Shown here: piece by piece, positions 1 through 6,826 of the stretch | Position numbering within the stretch: position 1 is the first letter of the stretch | Layout of the letters: each line of letters starts with the position of its first letter | Assembly (NCBI RefSeq): GCF_028690125.1 | Contig: NZ_JAQVBV010000031.1 | Location: 1-62,607, forward strand | From: Bacteroides sp. | GTDB lineage: Bacteria; Bacteroidota; Bacteroidia; Bacteroidales; Bacteroidaceae | DNA length: 62,607 bases | Direction: 5' to 3' | Notes under the pieces: model-generated | The model's database searches: none | What the model was told of the DNA's origin: nothing | The model's input: the letters and a program-made list of their open reading frames with translations, nothing else | Made by a program: the position numbers and the translations under genes

Positions 1-257
1 GTTCTTATAAAATCTTCGAGGCGTTGTCTATTGTTGTCGGCTATAAAATAAGCACGACCTCTTTTCCTTGTGTACCTTATTGTGCTTACTCTGCGTTTGC
101 CTGCAGTATTACCATTATAGTAACGATACACTACTTTATCATACGGTCCGCTGTGGTCTATCCCAATAATTCCGTATCCCCCGAATTGTGTCATTTGTTT
201 ATAGACCAAAACTTTTTCATTTAGGGTTGATATATCCTTTGGTTGAATGTGTAATCC
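1..257. repeat. Imperfect direct terminal repeat, left copy
   Basis: These 257 bases match 62351-62607 with 9 substitutions (window positions 22, 48, 51, 54, 56, 61, 66, 105, 207) and no indels. All fall in one protein-coding gene; seven are silent and two change a residue. This looks like two natural alleles of one segment, not sequencing error. It most likely marks the overlap point of a circularly permuted genome assembled from a mixed population; a true duplicated end is the alternative. Confidence 0.9.
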
Positions 258-269
258 TTCTCTTGACAC
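1..269 (-). CDS. Small early protein, 3' end cut by window edge
   Basis: It starts at GTG 269 behind a strong GGGAGG site, 13 bases after the stop of the upstream gene. The visible part is about 89 residues. The full protein can be read from the right-end copy and would be about 92 residues ending in TDL. It has a basic C-terminal half (YNGNTAGKRRVS, then RYTRK) and a beta-rich look. No family recognised. If the two window ends were simply joined the frame would run into an unnatural tail, which argues that the overlap should be collapsed. It belongs to the leftward early operon started by the promoter at 585-630. Confidence 0.75.
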   Translation of the reverse strand, partial: MSREGLHIQPKDISTLNEKVLVYKQMTQFGGYGIIGIDHSGPYDKVVYRYYNGNTAGKRRVSTIRYTRKRGRAYFIADNNRQRLEDFIR

Positions 270-282
270 GATTATTCCTCCC

Positions 283-516
283 TTACCTTTCTGTTGTGAA
301 GGTCAACACCAGTTTGTTATTGCTATCATGAACTTCCGACAGCAGTTTTCCTTTGGAGTTTACTCTGCTAACAATCTTAAAGGCTGTTACTATTTCTCCG
401 TTATCTCTTTGGTAGATTGTTGTTGTCATTCCGTCGGTCTTTGCTCTCGGCCCTCCAGCAACTTTGCTTTCACGCCCGTCAATCGAAGCCTCTACCCAAA
501 AATTTCTTACTGCCAT
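283..516 (-). CDS. Small early protein of unknown function
   Basis: A 77-residue protein beginning MAVRNFWVEASIDGRES. I chose the ATG at 516 over the longer frame because a GAGGTG site lies just upstream of it. The first gene after the early promoter at 585-630 and its leader hairpin. The sequence is a compact alternating beta pattern (SIDGRESKVAGGPRAKTDG, then IYQRDNGEIVTAFKI), suggesting a small beta-barrel. No family assigned. Its position directly behind an early promoter makes a host-takeover role plausible, but nothing in the sequence proves it. Confidence 0.7.
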   Translation of the reverse strand: MAVRNFWVEASIDGRESKVAGGPRAKTDGMTTTIYQRDNGEIVTAFKIVSRVNSKGKLLSEVHDSNNKLVLTFTTER

Positions 517-550
517 TTTCTTTGCACCTCTTTCGTTTTTTGTCGGTATC

Positions 551-571
551 GGAAGTTGCGTGTGCAACTTC
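551..571 (-). promoter_or_regulatory. Leader hairpin of left early operon
   Basis: A perfect 8-bp stem, GAAGTTGC pairing with GCAACTTC around a four-base loop. It lies just downstream of the -10 box at 585-590, so it would form near the 5' end of the mRNA. The other early promoters also have a hairpin here, which suggests mRNA 5'-end protection. Confidence 0.6.
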
Positions 572-584
572 TTTCTACATCTTA

Positions 585-630
585 ATTGTAGCAGGCGAAA
601 CAGGGAATAGCACGAACATTATATCACCCT
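585..630 (-). promoter_or_regulatory. Early promoter, copy C
   Basis: Minus-strand element with a -10 box TACAAT (585-590) preceded by GTTTCGCCTGC and, about 35 bp further up, GGGTGATATAATGTTC. The same long element occurs at 863-912, 57234-57285, 60022-60069 and 60449-60493. It drives the operon that runs through the left edge and continues from 62.6 kb. Confidence 0.75.
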
Positions 631-862
631 AATCAAAAATCTTTCGGTTTTTAAACGGTTTGCTTCAATTATATATATAGCACTCAAAATCCGCTGCTTT
701 CCTCAACTATTTCTGCGAAATTTTAGGAATGAGCTGGGGTAAGCTGTTTGCACGAACAAACACAAGCACAACTTTCTTCCCCTTGCTTAAAACGCAATCT
801 CGTAGACGGGTTTTTCACACCAATTCACAAAATATTCAAAAACACCTTAAAATTGTCATTTA

Positions 863-912
863 GGGTAGTATAATGTTATGTACTTCTCCGTTTTAGCCTG
901 TTATGCTTATAG
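863..912 (+). promoter_or_regulatory. Early promoter, copy A
   Basis: Plus-strand copy of the early element: GGGTAGTATAATGTTATG, then a CCGTTTTAGCCTG block, then -10 TATGCT (902-907). It is followed by a leader hairpin (GAGAAA with TTTCTC, 915-939) and the two small genes at 967 and 1236. Confidence 0.75.
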
Positions 913-966
913 TAGAGAAAAGAGCGTATGCAATTTCTCCAATAAAAAATGAAAGAAGGAATGAAG

Positions 967-1239
967 ATGTTATTATTCCACAAGAAAGACAGCAAGGATT
1001 ATTTGACAATCGCCGGGAGTGCTATGATACTGCACGAATTTCCGGAGGAAGAAGAAACCACTGAACAAGTTTCCTTAGTGCTGAGAAACAAAGACGGTTC
1101 GGATACTAAAATACGATTTGACAAGATAGACGGAGAGTGGTTAGAGGAATATGACTCGGACCTCAAAGACTATATAATGGATTTTCTTAAAGGAGACCTC
1201 GCGGTAAGCAAATACAAGAAAGGAGATTTATATCTATGA
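967..1239 (+). CDS. Small acidic early protein
   Basis: A 90-residue acidic protein starting MLLFHKKDSKDYL. ATG 967 is preferred because AGAAGGA lies at proper spacing; an in-frame ATG at 949 sits upstream of that site. It has a run of glutamates (EFPEEEETTEQ) and a short IRFDKIDGEWLEEYD segment. No family recognised. First gene of a two-gene rightward early unit behind promoter copy A; its stop overlaps the next start (ATGA). Acidic small early proteins are often DNA mimics or host-protein binders, but that is only a possibility here. Confidence 0.7.
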   Translation: MLLFHKKDSKDYLTIAGSAMILHEFPEEEETTEQVSLVLRNKDGSDTKIRFDKIDGEWLEEYDSDLKDYIMDFLKGDLAVSKYKKGDLYL

Positions 1240-1508
1240 TTATCAAAGACCGGGAAAGTAAAGACTTCGTAATTATAGGACCGGGGGTTGATTACTGCTC
1301 CTTGCACGAACACAATCCTAGTAAGTATACCAAAATGAGAATAACCACTTTATGCTACACCGAGTTAAGAAGAGCTACGGTTGTTATCTCTACATTTAGT
1401 GAAGGAAAATGGGACACCTCAGAGTATGTGACAGACGAGGTGTATAAGGAGAACTATAACAGAATTGTTTCATTCCTCGGCAAAAAAACTACAGAAACTG
1501 TTTACTAA
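1236..1508 (+). CDS. Small early protein, second of the rightward pair
   Basis: A 90-residue protein (MIIKDRESKDFVIIGPGVD) translationally coupled to the preceding gene by a 4-base overlap, with an AAAGGAG site inside the upstream gene. It contains two cysteines and a mixed alpha/beta pattern. No family recognised. The transcription unit ends at the hairpin just after its stop. Confidence 0.7.
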   Translation: MIIKDRESKDFVIIGPGVDYCSLHEHNPSKYTKMRITTLCYTELRRATVVISTFSEGKWDTSEYVTDEVYKENYNRIVSFLGKKTTETVY

Positions 1509-1512
1509 AGAG

Positions 1513-1540
1513 GACAGAGGCTTCAACCTCTGTCTTTTTA
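1513..1540 (+). terminator. Rho-independent terminator
   Basis: GACAGAGG and CCTCTGTC form an 8-bp stem with a six-base loop (1513-1534), followed by TTTTTA. It closes the rightward early unit 967-1508. Confidence 0.9.
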
Positions 1541-1735
1541 TTGTGGTAATTTTAGAACAACCTCGAGGGGCTCACCTGCCGTAGGCCGACTGGGGCTCAC
1601 CCGGGAGGTCTCCTTGTGGAATTAGGTTATGTACCCCTACGGCTATGCCTACCGCTGTTTGAGAAAACGGACCAGGACCACCTTTGCACTTTACTGTTTG
1701 TGCCTTAGGTTGGGCCTGGTCCACTTTTGCACTTT
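1541..1735. repeat. Noncoding spacer with TTTGCACT motifs and inverted repeat
   Basis: It contains GGGGCTCACC twice (near 1567 and 1593) and an inverted pair GGACCAGG / CCTGGTCC (about 1670 and 1715). It also holds two copies of the dispersed motif ending in TTTGCACTTT (about 1682 and 1726). The same motif forms the cluster at 56955-57222. No gene is evident. Confidence 0.6.
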
Positions 1736-2071
1736 TCAAATATTAAAAATTCCGAGTGCATAACAATACATAGCAACCCGATAAATAATCTCCCTACGAA
1801 TAGCATAGCCATTAGACTTTTCCATACATAACAAGTCCTCACACACATAGCCGTAATGTCCGGCGGGTGTGTATTTTTTTCTGTACTCGTCTGCCTTAAA
1901 ATAATATTCCTCAAGCATTACACCGTATGTTGTGTCTTTGAAAAATTCCTTTGATAAAGAAATTGCCTTAGCCATCTGTTTCTCGGTCTCTAATTTGCTA
2001 TCCAAAATCCCTAGGTACCCATATAAACAACGCTCAATATACCTATATTGCCAGTTGTGCAGTATCCTCAA
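1736..2071 (-). CDS. Conserved-type phage protein, helical
   Basis: A 111-residue protein starting at TTG 2071 behind AAGGAGTGAGGG. Aromatic-rich (many Tyr) and mostly helical, with no recognised motif. It is the last gene of the long leftward clamp-loader operon. A possible 16-codon ORF (2128 down to about 2078) lies just upstream and ends in its Shine-Dalgarno region. Confidence 0.65.
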   Translation of the reverse strand: MRILHNWQYRYIERCLYGYLGILDSKLETEKQMAKAISLSKEFFKDTTYGVMLEEYYFKADEYRKKYTPAGHYGYVCEDLLCMEKSNGYAIRREIIYRVAMYCYALGIFNI

Positions 2072-2117
2072 AATCCCTCACTCCTTAATCATCAACTCAC
2101 ATAATTTTTCCAGTTTA

Positions 2118-2288
2118 TCATTCTTCATTATTAGCGTCCTTTTTTAACCTAAAATTACTTAGCACGATTAACTCCTTACGACAACCATAACAAGGGCTTC
2201 CTTTTTCCATTGTTTCGTCACAATACACACACTCCCTACAGAAGTTGTAGCCTTTGATTTTGTCTGTTTTCTTATCAATCGCTATCAT
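2118..2288 (-). CDS. 56-residue zinc-ribbon protein
   Basis: A short gene starting at ATG 2288 behind GGAGGAATTTTTG. Its sequence includes FCRECVYC and, after ten residues, CYGC: five cysteines in CxxCxxC / CxxC spacing, typical of a small zinc ribbon. It fills the gap between the 96-residue and 111-residue genes. Such mini zinc proteins recur in this genome (2835-3014, 2932-3144, 23526-23669). A nucleic-acid or protein contact role is likely but unproven. Confidence 0.7.
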   Translation of the reverse strand: MIAIDKKTDKIKGYNFCRECVYCDETMEKGSPCYGCRKELIVLSNFRLKKDANNEE

Positions 2289-2302
2289 CAAAAATTCCTC
2301 CC

Positions 2303-2593
2303 TTATTTATATCTAAAATCAATACCGAGTTCTTTGTTGACCGTTTCCTCAATCTCTGCGAAATCAACATAACCTTCATTAACTGCGTCAAAGATTTCCT
2401 TTACCTGTTTCATAAATCTTTGACCTCGCTGCTCTCCAAATCCCAATTTGTCGTGCAAGCAAAGAGCTAATACAACGCTGTACCGGTGTACTGTCATTGA
2501 GATTGCTTTCTTTATCTCTAGGTCTAGGATTGCAGTTAGTTCTGCTTCGGATATTTTTCCGTTGAGTATTTTTCTCTTAGTTTCTCGGTTCAT
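2303..2593 (-). CDS. Helical phage protein of unknown function
   Basis: A 96-residue all-helical protein (MNRETKRKILNGKISEAEL), GAGGA site 7 bases before the ATG. The central HDKLGFGEQRGQRFMKQV segment resembles a small family seen in many Bacillota phages whose role I do not know. The gap 2594-2653 upstream has a short open frame of uncertain start. Confidence 0.7.
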   Translation of the reverse strand: MNRETKRKILNGKISEAELTAILDLEIKKAISMTVHRYSVVLALCLHDKLGFGEQRGQRFMKQVKEIFDAVNEGYVDFAEIEETVNKELGIDFRYK

Positions 2594-2653
2594 TGTTTGT
2601 CCTCAACTTGCATTTTAGCCAGCATCTCCTCAAAGCACTTGTTTTTGTGCCCA

Positions 2654-2845
2654 TTAATTGTTCAACTCCTTACTTATAGATAAAGATATTTGCCTAATCT
2701 TTTTCAGGTTGTCTTTTATAAGTTGGTTTTTTCCGTATCTTGCCAGCCACTGCTTTTCACCCTCGGTAATCTTCTTCTGTATTTCTTTTTCTCTTGCCTC
2801 GGCTTCATCAAGAAGGTATCTTATCACCGCATACTTATTCATCAT
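2654..2845 (-). CDS. Small helical protein
   Basis: A 63-residue, charged, helical protein (MMNKYAVIRYLLDEAEAREK). The ATG at 2845 follows GGAGG by 8 bases. It overlaps the end of the DUF6011-like gene upstream, which supports translational coupling. No family recognised. Confidence 0.7.
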   Translation of the reverse strand: MMNKYAVIRYLLDEAEAREKEIQKKITEGEKQWLARYGKNQLIKDNLKKIRQISLSISKELNN

Positions 2846-3014
2846 CTTTCTTTCCTCCAATCTCAAACAAAACCATTGAGTTTGCTTCTCTTACCGCTGC
2901 CTGTTCCTTCATCTCTTTCTTCAAGCAAGTATTACCTATTCCTTGCAGTTTCACTTTTGCATTTTTCAGCCTGCGATGACATCTTCGGCAATGTACAACC
3001 TCGTTCATCTCCAT
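2835..3014 (-). CDS. DUF6011-like zinc-finger mini protein
   Basis: A 59-residue protein (MEMNEVVHCRRCHRRLKNAK) followed by LQGIGNTCLKK. The CxxC-x-RxLK...GIGxxC pattern is the DUF6011 signature, which also appears in the 182-residue protein at 8500-9048 (CLVCGRTLTNP, GVGPECG). Start ATG 3014 has GGAGGAGACC directly upstream. It overlaps the longer zinc-ribbon gene 2932-3144 in another frame and the next gene start by 11 bases. Confidence 0.7.
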   Translation of the reverse strand: MEMNEVVHCRRCHRRLKNAKVKLQGIGNTCLKKEMKEQAAVREANSMVLFEIGGKKDDE

Positions 3015-3144
3015 GGTCTCCTCCTACCGCAGTATAGCATTTGTAACTGCATTGTAATTTTCCTCCTTTGCGATACTTGTGCTCAGGTTGTAAAAAAAAC
3101 CGTTTCCCACAAACACTACAAAACCTTTCCCGCAAATCAATCAC
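2932..3144 (-). CDS. Zinc-ribbon protein overlapping the DUF6011-like gene
   Basis: An open frame of up to 70 residues with CSVCGKRF near the N terminus and CSYKC near residue 36, a four-cysteine ribbon. GTG 3144 sits right after the delta-subunit stop; TTG 3135 has a better spaced GAGGTG. The last 25 or so codons overlap the DUF6011-like gene (2835-3014), so only the first half may be under selection as protein. Function unknown. Confidence 0.5.
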   Translation of the reverse strand: MIDLRERFCSVCGKRFFLQPEHKYRKGGKLQCSYKCYTAVGGDHGDERGCTLPKMSSQAEKCKSETARNR

Positions 3145-3145
3145 C

Positions 3146-4087
3146 TCATAGAATGTTTATTAGTAAGTAATCTACCGCAATAATTGCTTCGATTTTACCC
3201 GTTTTAATACCTTCTTCTACTGATTGTAATAAACGCATAGCCCTTACCATTTCGTCAATCCCATAAGCACCGCACATTTCTTTGGTCTTGCGAATTTGCC
3301 AATTAGTTAAGCCTGTTTTTTCTTCTAAATCACTTTCGCCGCGTGTTGAAACAACTAAAAGCATATTTTTAAAGTTATTATACAAAAGTTTGACAATGTA
3401 CAAAGCGTTTTGAGCTGGGTTAATTATCTCTTGCAACAAAGTATATGCTTGTGTTTTTTCCCGTCTGCACACGCAGTTTACGAAGTCAAAAACAACATCT
3501 ACCTGCTCTTTGCTAATCAACTTTGCTCTAACCAGCGATAGAAATGCTTCATTTACCGTTATCTCTTTAGCCTTAGCATAAGTGTAAATTTTATCAACCT
3601 CAAGAAGTATTCTGCTGTAATTACACCCGCACCACTCAGCTAAGTTTTTACAAAATCTCATTTCCATCCCAGTTTCTTGACTAATCCTCTTTGATAAAAT
3701 ACTTTCTGCCACGGGATCGAATGTAGTAATAATCTTTTCGTGGGCCTTATAGAACTTCCCCCGCTTGTCAAGCTTATTGCATACTAAAATTACGATGTTA
3801 TCCCCTTGTGCTGTTTCAGATAACAACTGGGGCCATATCTTCTCTTGCTTCATATACTCCGTATCGTCGATAATGACATAACAAGTCGGCACAGAAAGCA
3901 TTGATTTCGCTTGCAAATTGCCGAAAACCGAGCTAACAGAGTCCGTGTAGGTCAGCTTAGTTTTTGATATATCGGCAATCTTAATGATATACATCTTACG
4001 AACTTCAACTTCTTCCCCAGTGAAAACATAAAACTTATTAGTCACTCCGGCTTTCAAATCGGTTTTTATCTGAACAATGTTTCTCAT
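3146..4087 (-). CDS. holA: DNA polymerase III delta subunit-like clamp-loader protein
   Basis: A 313-residue protein resembling HolA, the clamp-loader wrench that opens the sliding clamp. An N-terminal AAA+-like domain lacking a Walker A is followed by a helical middle and a C-terminal collar-type helical domain ending VDYLLINIL. The hallmark region reads YVFTGEEVEVRKMYI, then SVPTCYVIIDDTEYM, and later CGCNYSRILLEVDKIYTYA, as in the 'delta' family. The start ATG 4087 overlaps the delta' stop (ATGA). Together with delta' and DnaX this gives a full phage clamp loader. Confidence 0.8.
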   Translation of the reverse strand: MRNIVQIKTDLKAGVTNKFYVFTGEEVEVRKMYIIKIADISKTKLTYTDSVSSVFGNLQAKSMLSVPTCYVIIDDTEYMKQEKIWPQLLSETAQGDNIVILVCNKLDKRGKFYKAHEKIITTFDPVAESILSKRISQETGMEMRFCKNLAEWCGCNYSRILLEVDKIYTYAKAKEITVNEAFLSLVRAKLISKEQVDVVFDFVNCVCRREKTQAYTLLQEIINPAQNALYIVKLLYNNFKNMLLVVSTRGESDLEEKTGLTNWQIRKTKEMCGAYGIDEMVRAMRLLQSVEEGIKTGKIEAIIAVDYLLINIL

Positions 4088-4905
4088 TCTTCCACCATCC
4101 AAACACTTCGCATATCGAGTATCCACATATCTACTAAGGTTTTCTTGTCTATGCCGTTTATCGACAGTTTTGTAATAACACCTCCGCAGAGCTGTATCGT
4201 TTTATGATACCTAATATCAAAGTCCTCAAGATTGTGCAAGCATAAGTTCATTATTGCCCGCATAAACAACTTAATGTCCCAGCCTTTTTCTTCGGGCTTG
4301 TATGCGAACCTTCTTCCAATCTTTAGAGCGTTTGCCCCGTTTACTACACCTATGTTAGCAAGAACAAGCTCAGTAAATTCCTTAAATGCGGTAATATCCA
4401 TTTCTGCAAGCATATCAATATCCCCAGGGGAAACAGACAGCCCTCGCACATAGTCTTTTACTTCCGCGGTCATAGTATAACCTTTCTCGTCTATATACTC
4501 CATCAAGTCTTTATATGAGTATAAATCCATAGGCAAATCATAACTGCGACTTAGTAATGTTGGTAACACATTTCTACGGTCTTTTGCTGTTATGATAAAG
4601 TAAGCTTGCCGGGGCGGTTCTTCTGTTACTTTCAATAATGCGTTTTTGGCGTTAATGCTCATATCGTCTATATTCGGGAATAAGTAGATTACAGGTTCGC
4701 CTTGCTTGTATGCAAGTGATATAATTTCACGAACTTCTTCTACCTTTATTCCGCAGACTATAATAGGAACGCCCATTCGTTTCGCTATTTCTTTAGATAG
4801 TATTTTCTTCCCGCTCTTTTCACAGCCAGTAATAAGAACAAATCTGGGAAACCCTTTTGCTATCAGTTTGTCAACATTTTCCAAACATTTTATTTGACCT
4901 ATCAT
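4084..4905 (-). CDS. holB: DNA polymerase III delta' subunit-like clamp-loader ATPase
   Basis: A 273-residue AAA+ protein. It has a P-loop-like GCEKSGKK (about residues 27-34), a Walker B region (VIYLFPNIDDM) and the delta'/tau hallmark NALLKVTEEPP. Sensor-1 and arginine-finger positions follow as FIITAKDRR and LSRSYDL. GGAGGACTAAT precedes the ATG, and its start follows the dnaX stop by one base. It should sit next to DnaX in the pentameric loader of the phage clamp (13177-14280). Confidence 0.85.
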   Translation of the reverse strand: MIGQIKCLENVDKLIAKGFPRFVLITGCEKSGKKILSKEIAKRMGVPIIVCGIKVEEVREIISLAYKQGEPVIYLFPNIDDMSINAKNALLKVTEEPPRQAYFIITAKDRRNVLPTLLSRSYDLPMDLYSYKDLMEYIDEKGYTMTAEVKDYVRGLSVSPGDIDMLAEMDITAFKEFTELVLANIGVVNGANALKIGRRFAYKPEEKGWDIKLFMRAIMNLCLHNLEDFDIRYHKTIQLCGGVITKLSINGIDKKTLVDMWILDMRSVWMVEE

Positions 4906-4906
4906 A

Positions 4907-6826
4907 TTAGTCCTCCTGACATAGCATAATCAAAGATGCCTCAATTAAAGCTTTTGGAGTAGTGTCCCACTTTAATGTGTTGTTCAGCTTAATGGTTTCT
5001 CCTAACAAATACTTGATAAATTTAAAATCTCTAAGCTCGGTTAGCTGTTTAGCATAAGTATCAGGCATCTGTAAGAATTTAAAGTCACCAAATAAACAGT
5101 ATTTAGCTAAGTCTAATAAGAACTGTTGGTATTGCTTCATAAACTGCTTCAAGTCAAGGCCTCTACGATACACATCCTCAATAAGCAGTAACGCTTTGTC
5201 CGCCTTGCAATCAAGAATGTGGTTTGTTAGGTCAATGAAAGTATCATAGTCTACTGTTCCTAATGCTGTTGTGACATTCTCAACTGTTATTTCAGGGTCA
5301 TAGCTTATACACTTATCAAGCAAGGTAATCGCGTCCCGCATACCGCCGTCTGCTATTTTTGATATATACTCCAATGCGTTTACTTGATATGTTACTGCCT
5401 CGTGTTTACAGATAAAGCGGAGTCTTTCAACAACAGAGTCAAAGGTTATTCGTCTAAAATCATATCTTTGTACCCTTGATAGAATTGTTGCAGGAATCTT
5501 CTGAGGGTCAGTTGTGCAGAAGATAAAGATTGTTTGGGCCGGTGGTTCTTCAATAATCTTTAGCATAGCGTTCCAAGCACCTGTTGATAACATATGACAG
5601 TTATGAACAAGAACACCATTAGCATAGTATGATGAATGGTCGCTCACTTCAAGGTCATAGAGTTCGATATAACCGCTATCTCTTTCTGTATCCGTAAGAT
5701 AACTGTCAAACAATCTGTTAGGATTTCCTCGTTCGTAAAGCGTAACACTTTCCACCCCAACTCGGTCAGCAAATCCGTTTTCTTCAAATCTTTTAATGTG
5801 TTCCTTTTCGACCTGTGGTTTTTCCCATCCACCTCTATCGCCAACTTCATTTCGGGATAAGCAAGGTCTACTTTGTATGATGTTGGGTACCCAAGTCCCC
5901 TCGGTACTTTTGTAGGAACTGCAAATTCTAACACCCAAGCACTCGGTAAGGCCTGGTACAGCTTTATTTGCGGTACTGTATAGCTCCCGTTCCCGCCTCG
6001 ATTGTATTTCAGATTGTCTAATGTTCCGTTCACTGTTTTGGTTTCTATCATCTTCTGAATAGTTTCTTGGGAGTTCATCGGATTGTTTTTTAGCATCCGA
6101 GAACTGCTCTCTGCTCGTTGCTGTTTCCCTCGTGCTGTCTGCATTGTCCGGTGTTCTGTTATCGCTATCTGTTTCTTCATACACTCTTTGGAACAGGTCT
6201 TTCTCTTTGTCCGACTTACAAATGGCACTCCGCAAACTTGGCAAATCAAATCTCTCATATAATAACTCTCCTTTGTTGAGTAGCTTAGCTTCTACCCACC
6301 CGTCTTTTGTGAAGAACAGATGGTCAATGGTTGTAAGCATATGTGAACCATCTGTCAAAGTTATTATACACAATCTGTCCAAAGAAATCAAGTTCTTAAA
6401 AACATTTTTTACCGTTCCTTTTCCTGTCAGGTTAAGAACAGTATCACCAATAGCAACATCTTTGATAGCCTTGCTTCTATCGGGGTAGAGTATTTGGGTA
6501 TCTCGATGAAAGCACTCGTCCAGGATGTAGATTTTGAATTTGGAGTCGATAGCTTTAAACTTCGCTCCGTCAATTATTTCCCGAACATTCTCTACCCCGT
6601 TATTACTTGCGGCGTCAATCTCAATTGGATTGCCTTGCCCTTTATTTAGCTCATTCGCAAAAATGCGGGCACAAGTAGTTTTACCTGTGCCTGCGCCGCC
6701 GGTAAATAGATAACAGTTCTTTTGTGTGCCCGTAGCTAATTGTTCCTGCAATATCGTTTTTATCTCGCCTTGCTCCACAACATCATCAAAGGTTTTTGGT
6801 CTGTACTTTATTGCAAGAGCTTTCAT
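4907..6826 (-). CDS. dnaX: Clamp-loader DnaX (gamma-like) interrupted by an intein
   Basis: The 639-residue precursor contains a 334-residue DnaX after removal of a 305-residue intein. The N-terminal extein begins MKALAIKYRPKTFDDVV with Walker A GGAGTGKT (residues 43-50). The chain is broken inside Walker B, ILDE|C...N|CHMLSTG, by the intein (residues 105-409). The rest has the DnaX signature NAMLKIIEEPP, sensor 1 (FIFCTTDPQKIP), SRVQRYDF arginine finger and a collar domain. It lacks the long tau tail, so it is gamma-like. ATP hydrolysis by this subunit drives clamp loading, so splicing is required to restore Walker B. GGATATGAACTA precedes the ATG. Confidence 0.93.
   Translation of the reverse strand: MKALAIKYRPKTFDDVVEQGEIKTILQEQLATGTQKNCYLFTGGAGTGKTTCARIFANELNKGQGNPIEIDAASNNGVENVREIIDGAKFKAIDSKFKIYILDECFHRDTQILYPDRSKAIKDVAIGDTVLNLTGKGTVKNVFKNLISLDRLCIITLTDGSHMLTTIDHLFFTKDGWVEAKLLNKGELLYERFDLPSLRSAICKSDKEKDLFQRVYEETDSDNRTPDNADSTRETATSREQFSDAKKQSDELPRNYSEDDRNQNSERNIRQSEIQSRRERELYSTANKAVPGLTECLGVRICSSYKSTEGTWVPNIIQSRPCLSRNEVGDRGGWEKPQVEKEHIKRFEENGFADRVGVESVTLYERGNPNRLFDSYLTDTERDSGYIELYDLEVSDHSSYYANGVLVHNCHMLSTGAWNAMLKIIEEPPAQTIFIFCTTDPQKIPATILSRVQRYDFRRITFDSVVERLRFICKHEAVTYQVNALEYISKIADGGMRDAITLLDKCISYDPEITVENVTTALGTVDYDTFIDLTNHILDCKADKALLLIEDVYRRGLDLKQFMKQYQQFLLDLAKYCLFGDFKFLQMPDTYAKQLTELRDFKFIKYLLGETIKLNNTLKWDTTPKALIEASLIMLCQED
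5600..6514 (-). other. Intein in DnaX Walker B, 305 residues
   Basis: The intein begins at Cys105 (CFHRDTQILYPD, block A) and ends at VLVHN before extein Cys410. Block B is visible as GSHMLTTIDHLFF (TxxH), block F as ELYDLEVSDHSSYYANG, and block G as HN|C. The splicing parts add up to about 130 residues. The roughly 200 residues between them are a hydrophilic D/E/R/S/N-rich stretch with no endonuclease motif in this frame. An endonuclease gene occupies that DNA in another frame (5644-6258). All residues needed for splicing appear present. Confidence 0.93.
5644..6258 (-). CDS. Vsr/EDxHD-type homing endonuclease nested out of frame in the intein
   Basis: A 204-residue protein in the +1 frame relative to dnaX. 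It begins at ATG 6258, 8-9 bases after AAGGAG. It has an N-terminal zinc finger (Cys6, 9, 22, 26), a NUMOD-like DNA-contact segment (NNPMNSQETIQKM, about 59-70) and a Vsr/DUF559-type nuclease core. That core reads KVDLAYPEMKLAIEVDGKNH with Asp131, Glu142, Asp144, His148, then Asp157 and GWKVLRF (168-174), so the catalytic residues look intact. It covers intein residues of about 86-291 and its last ten codons overlap block F. The likely role is to cut intein-less dnaX and spread the intein. Separate translation is inferred from the ribosome-binding site. Confidence 0.88.
   Translation of the reverse strand: MRDLICQVCGVPFVSRTKRKTCSKECMKKQIAITEHRTMQTARGKQQRAESSSRMLKNNPMNSQETIQKMIETKTVNGTLDNLKYNRGGNGSYTVPQIKLYQALPSAWVLEFAVPTKVPRGLGYPTSYKVDLAYPEMKLAIEVDGKNHRSKRNTLKDLKKTDLLTELGWKVLRFTNEEILTDCLTVILRIQKEIAVISNSMTLK

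Larger units (their letters stand above)
517..966. other. Divergent early promoter region
   Basis: A 450-bp noncoding region between the leftward operon (516) and the rightward pair (967). It holds two early-type promoters facing outward (585-630 minus, 863-912 plus) and leader hairpins on both sides. Between about 641 and 860 the DNA is AT-rich with no clear gene and no repeat that I can support. Confidence 0.7.

Noticed and set aside
2066..2128. 16-codon frame upstream of the 111-residue gene
   Set aside because: Has a passable AAGGA site but is too short to separate from chance; mentioned only in the neighbour's entry.
5636..6488. Plus-strand open frames opposite the intein
   Set aside because: Antisense shadows of the two overlapping minus-strand genes; no start signals.
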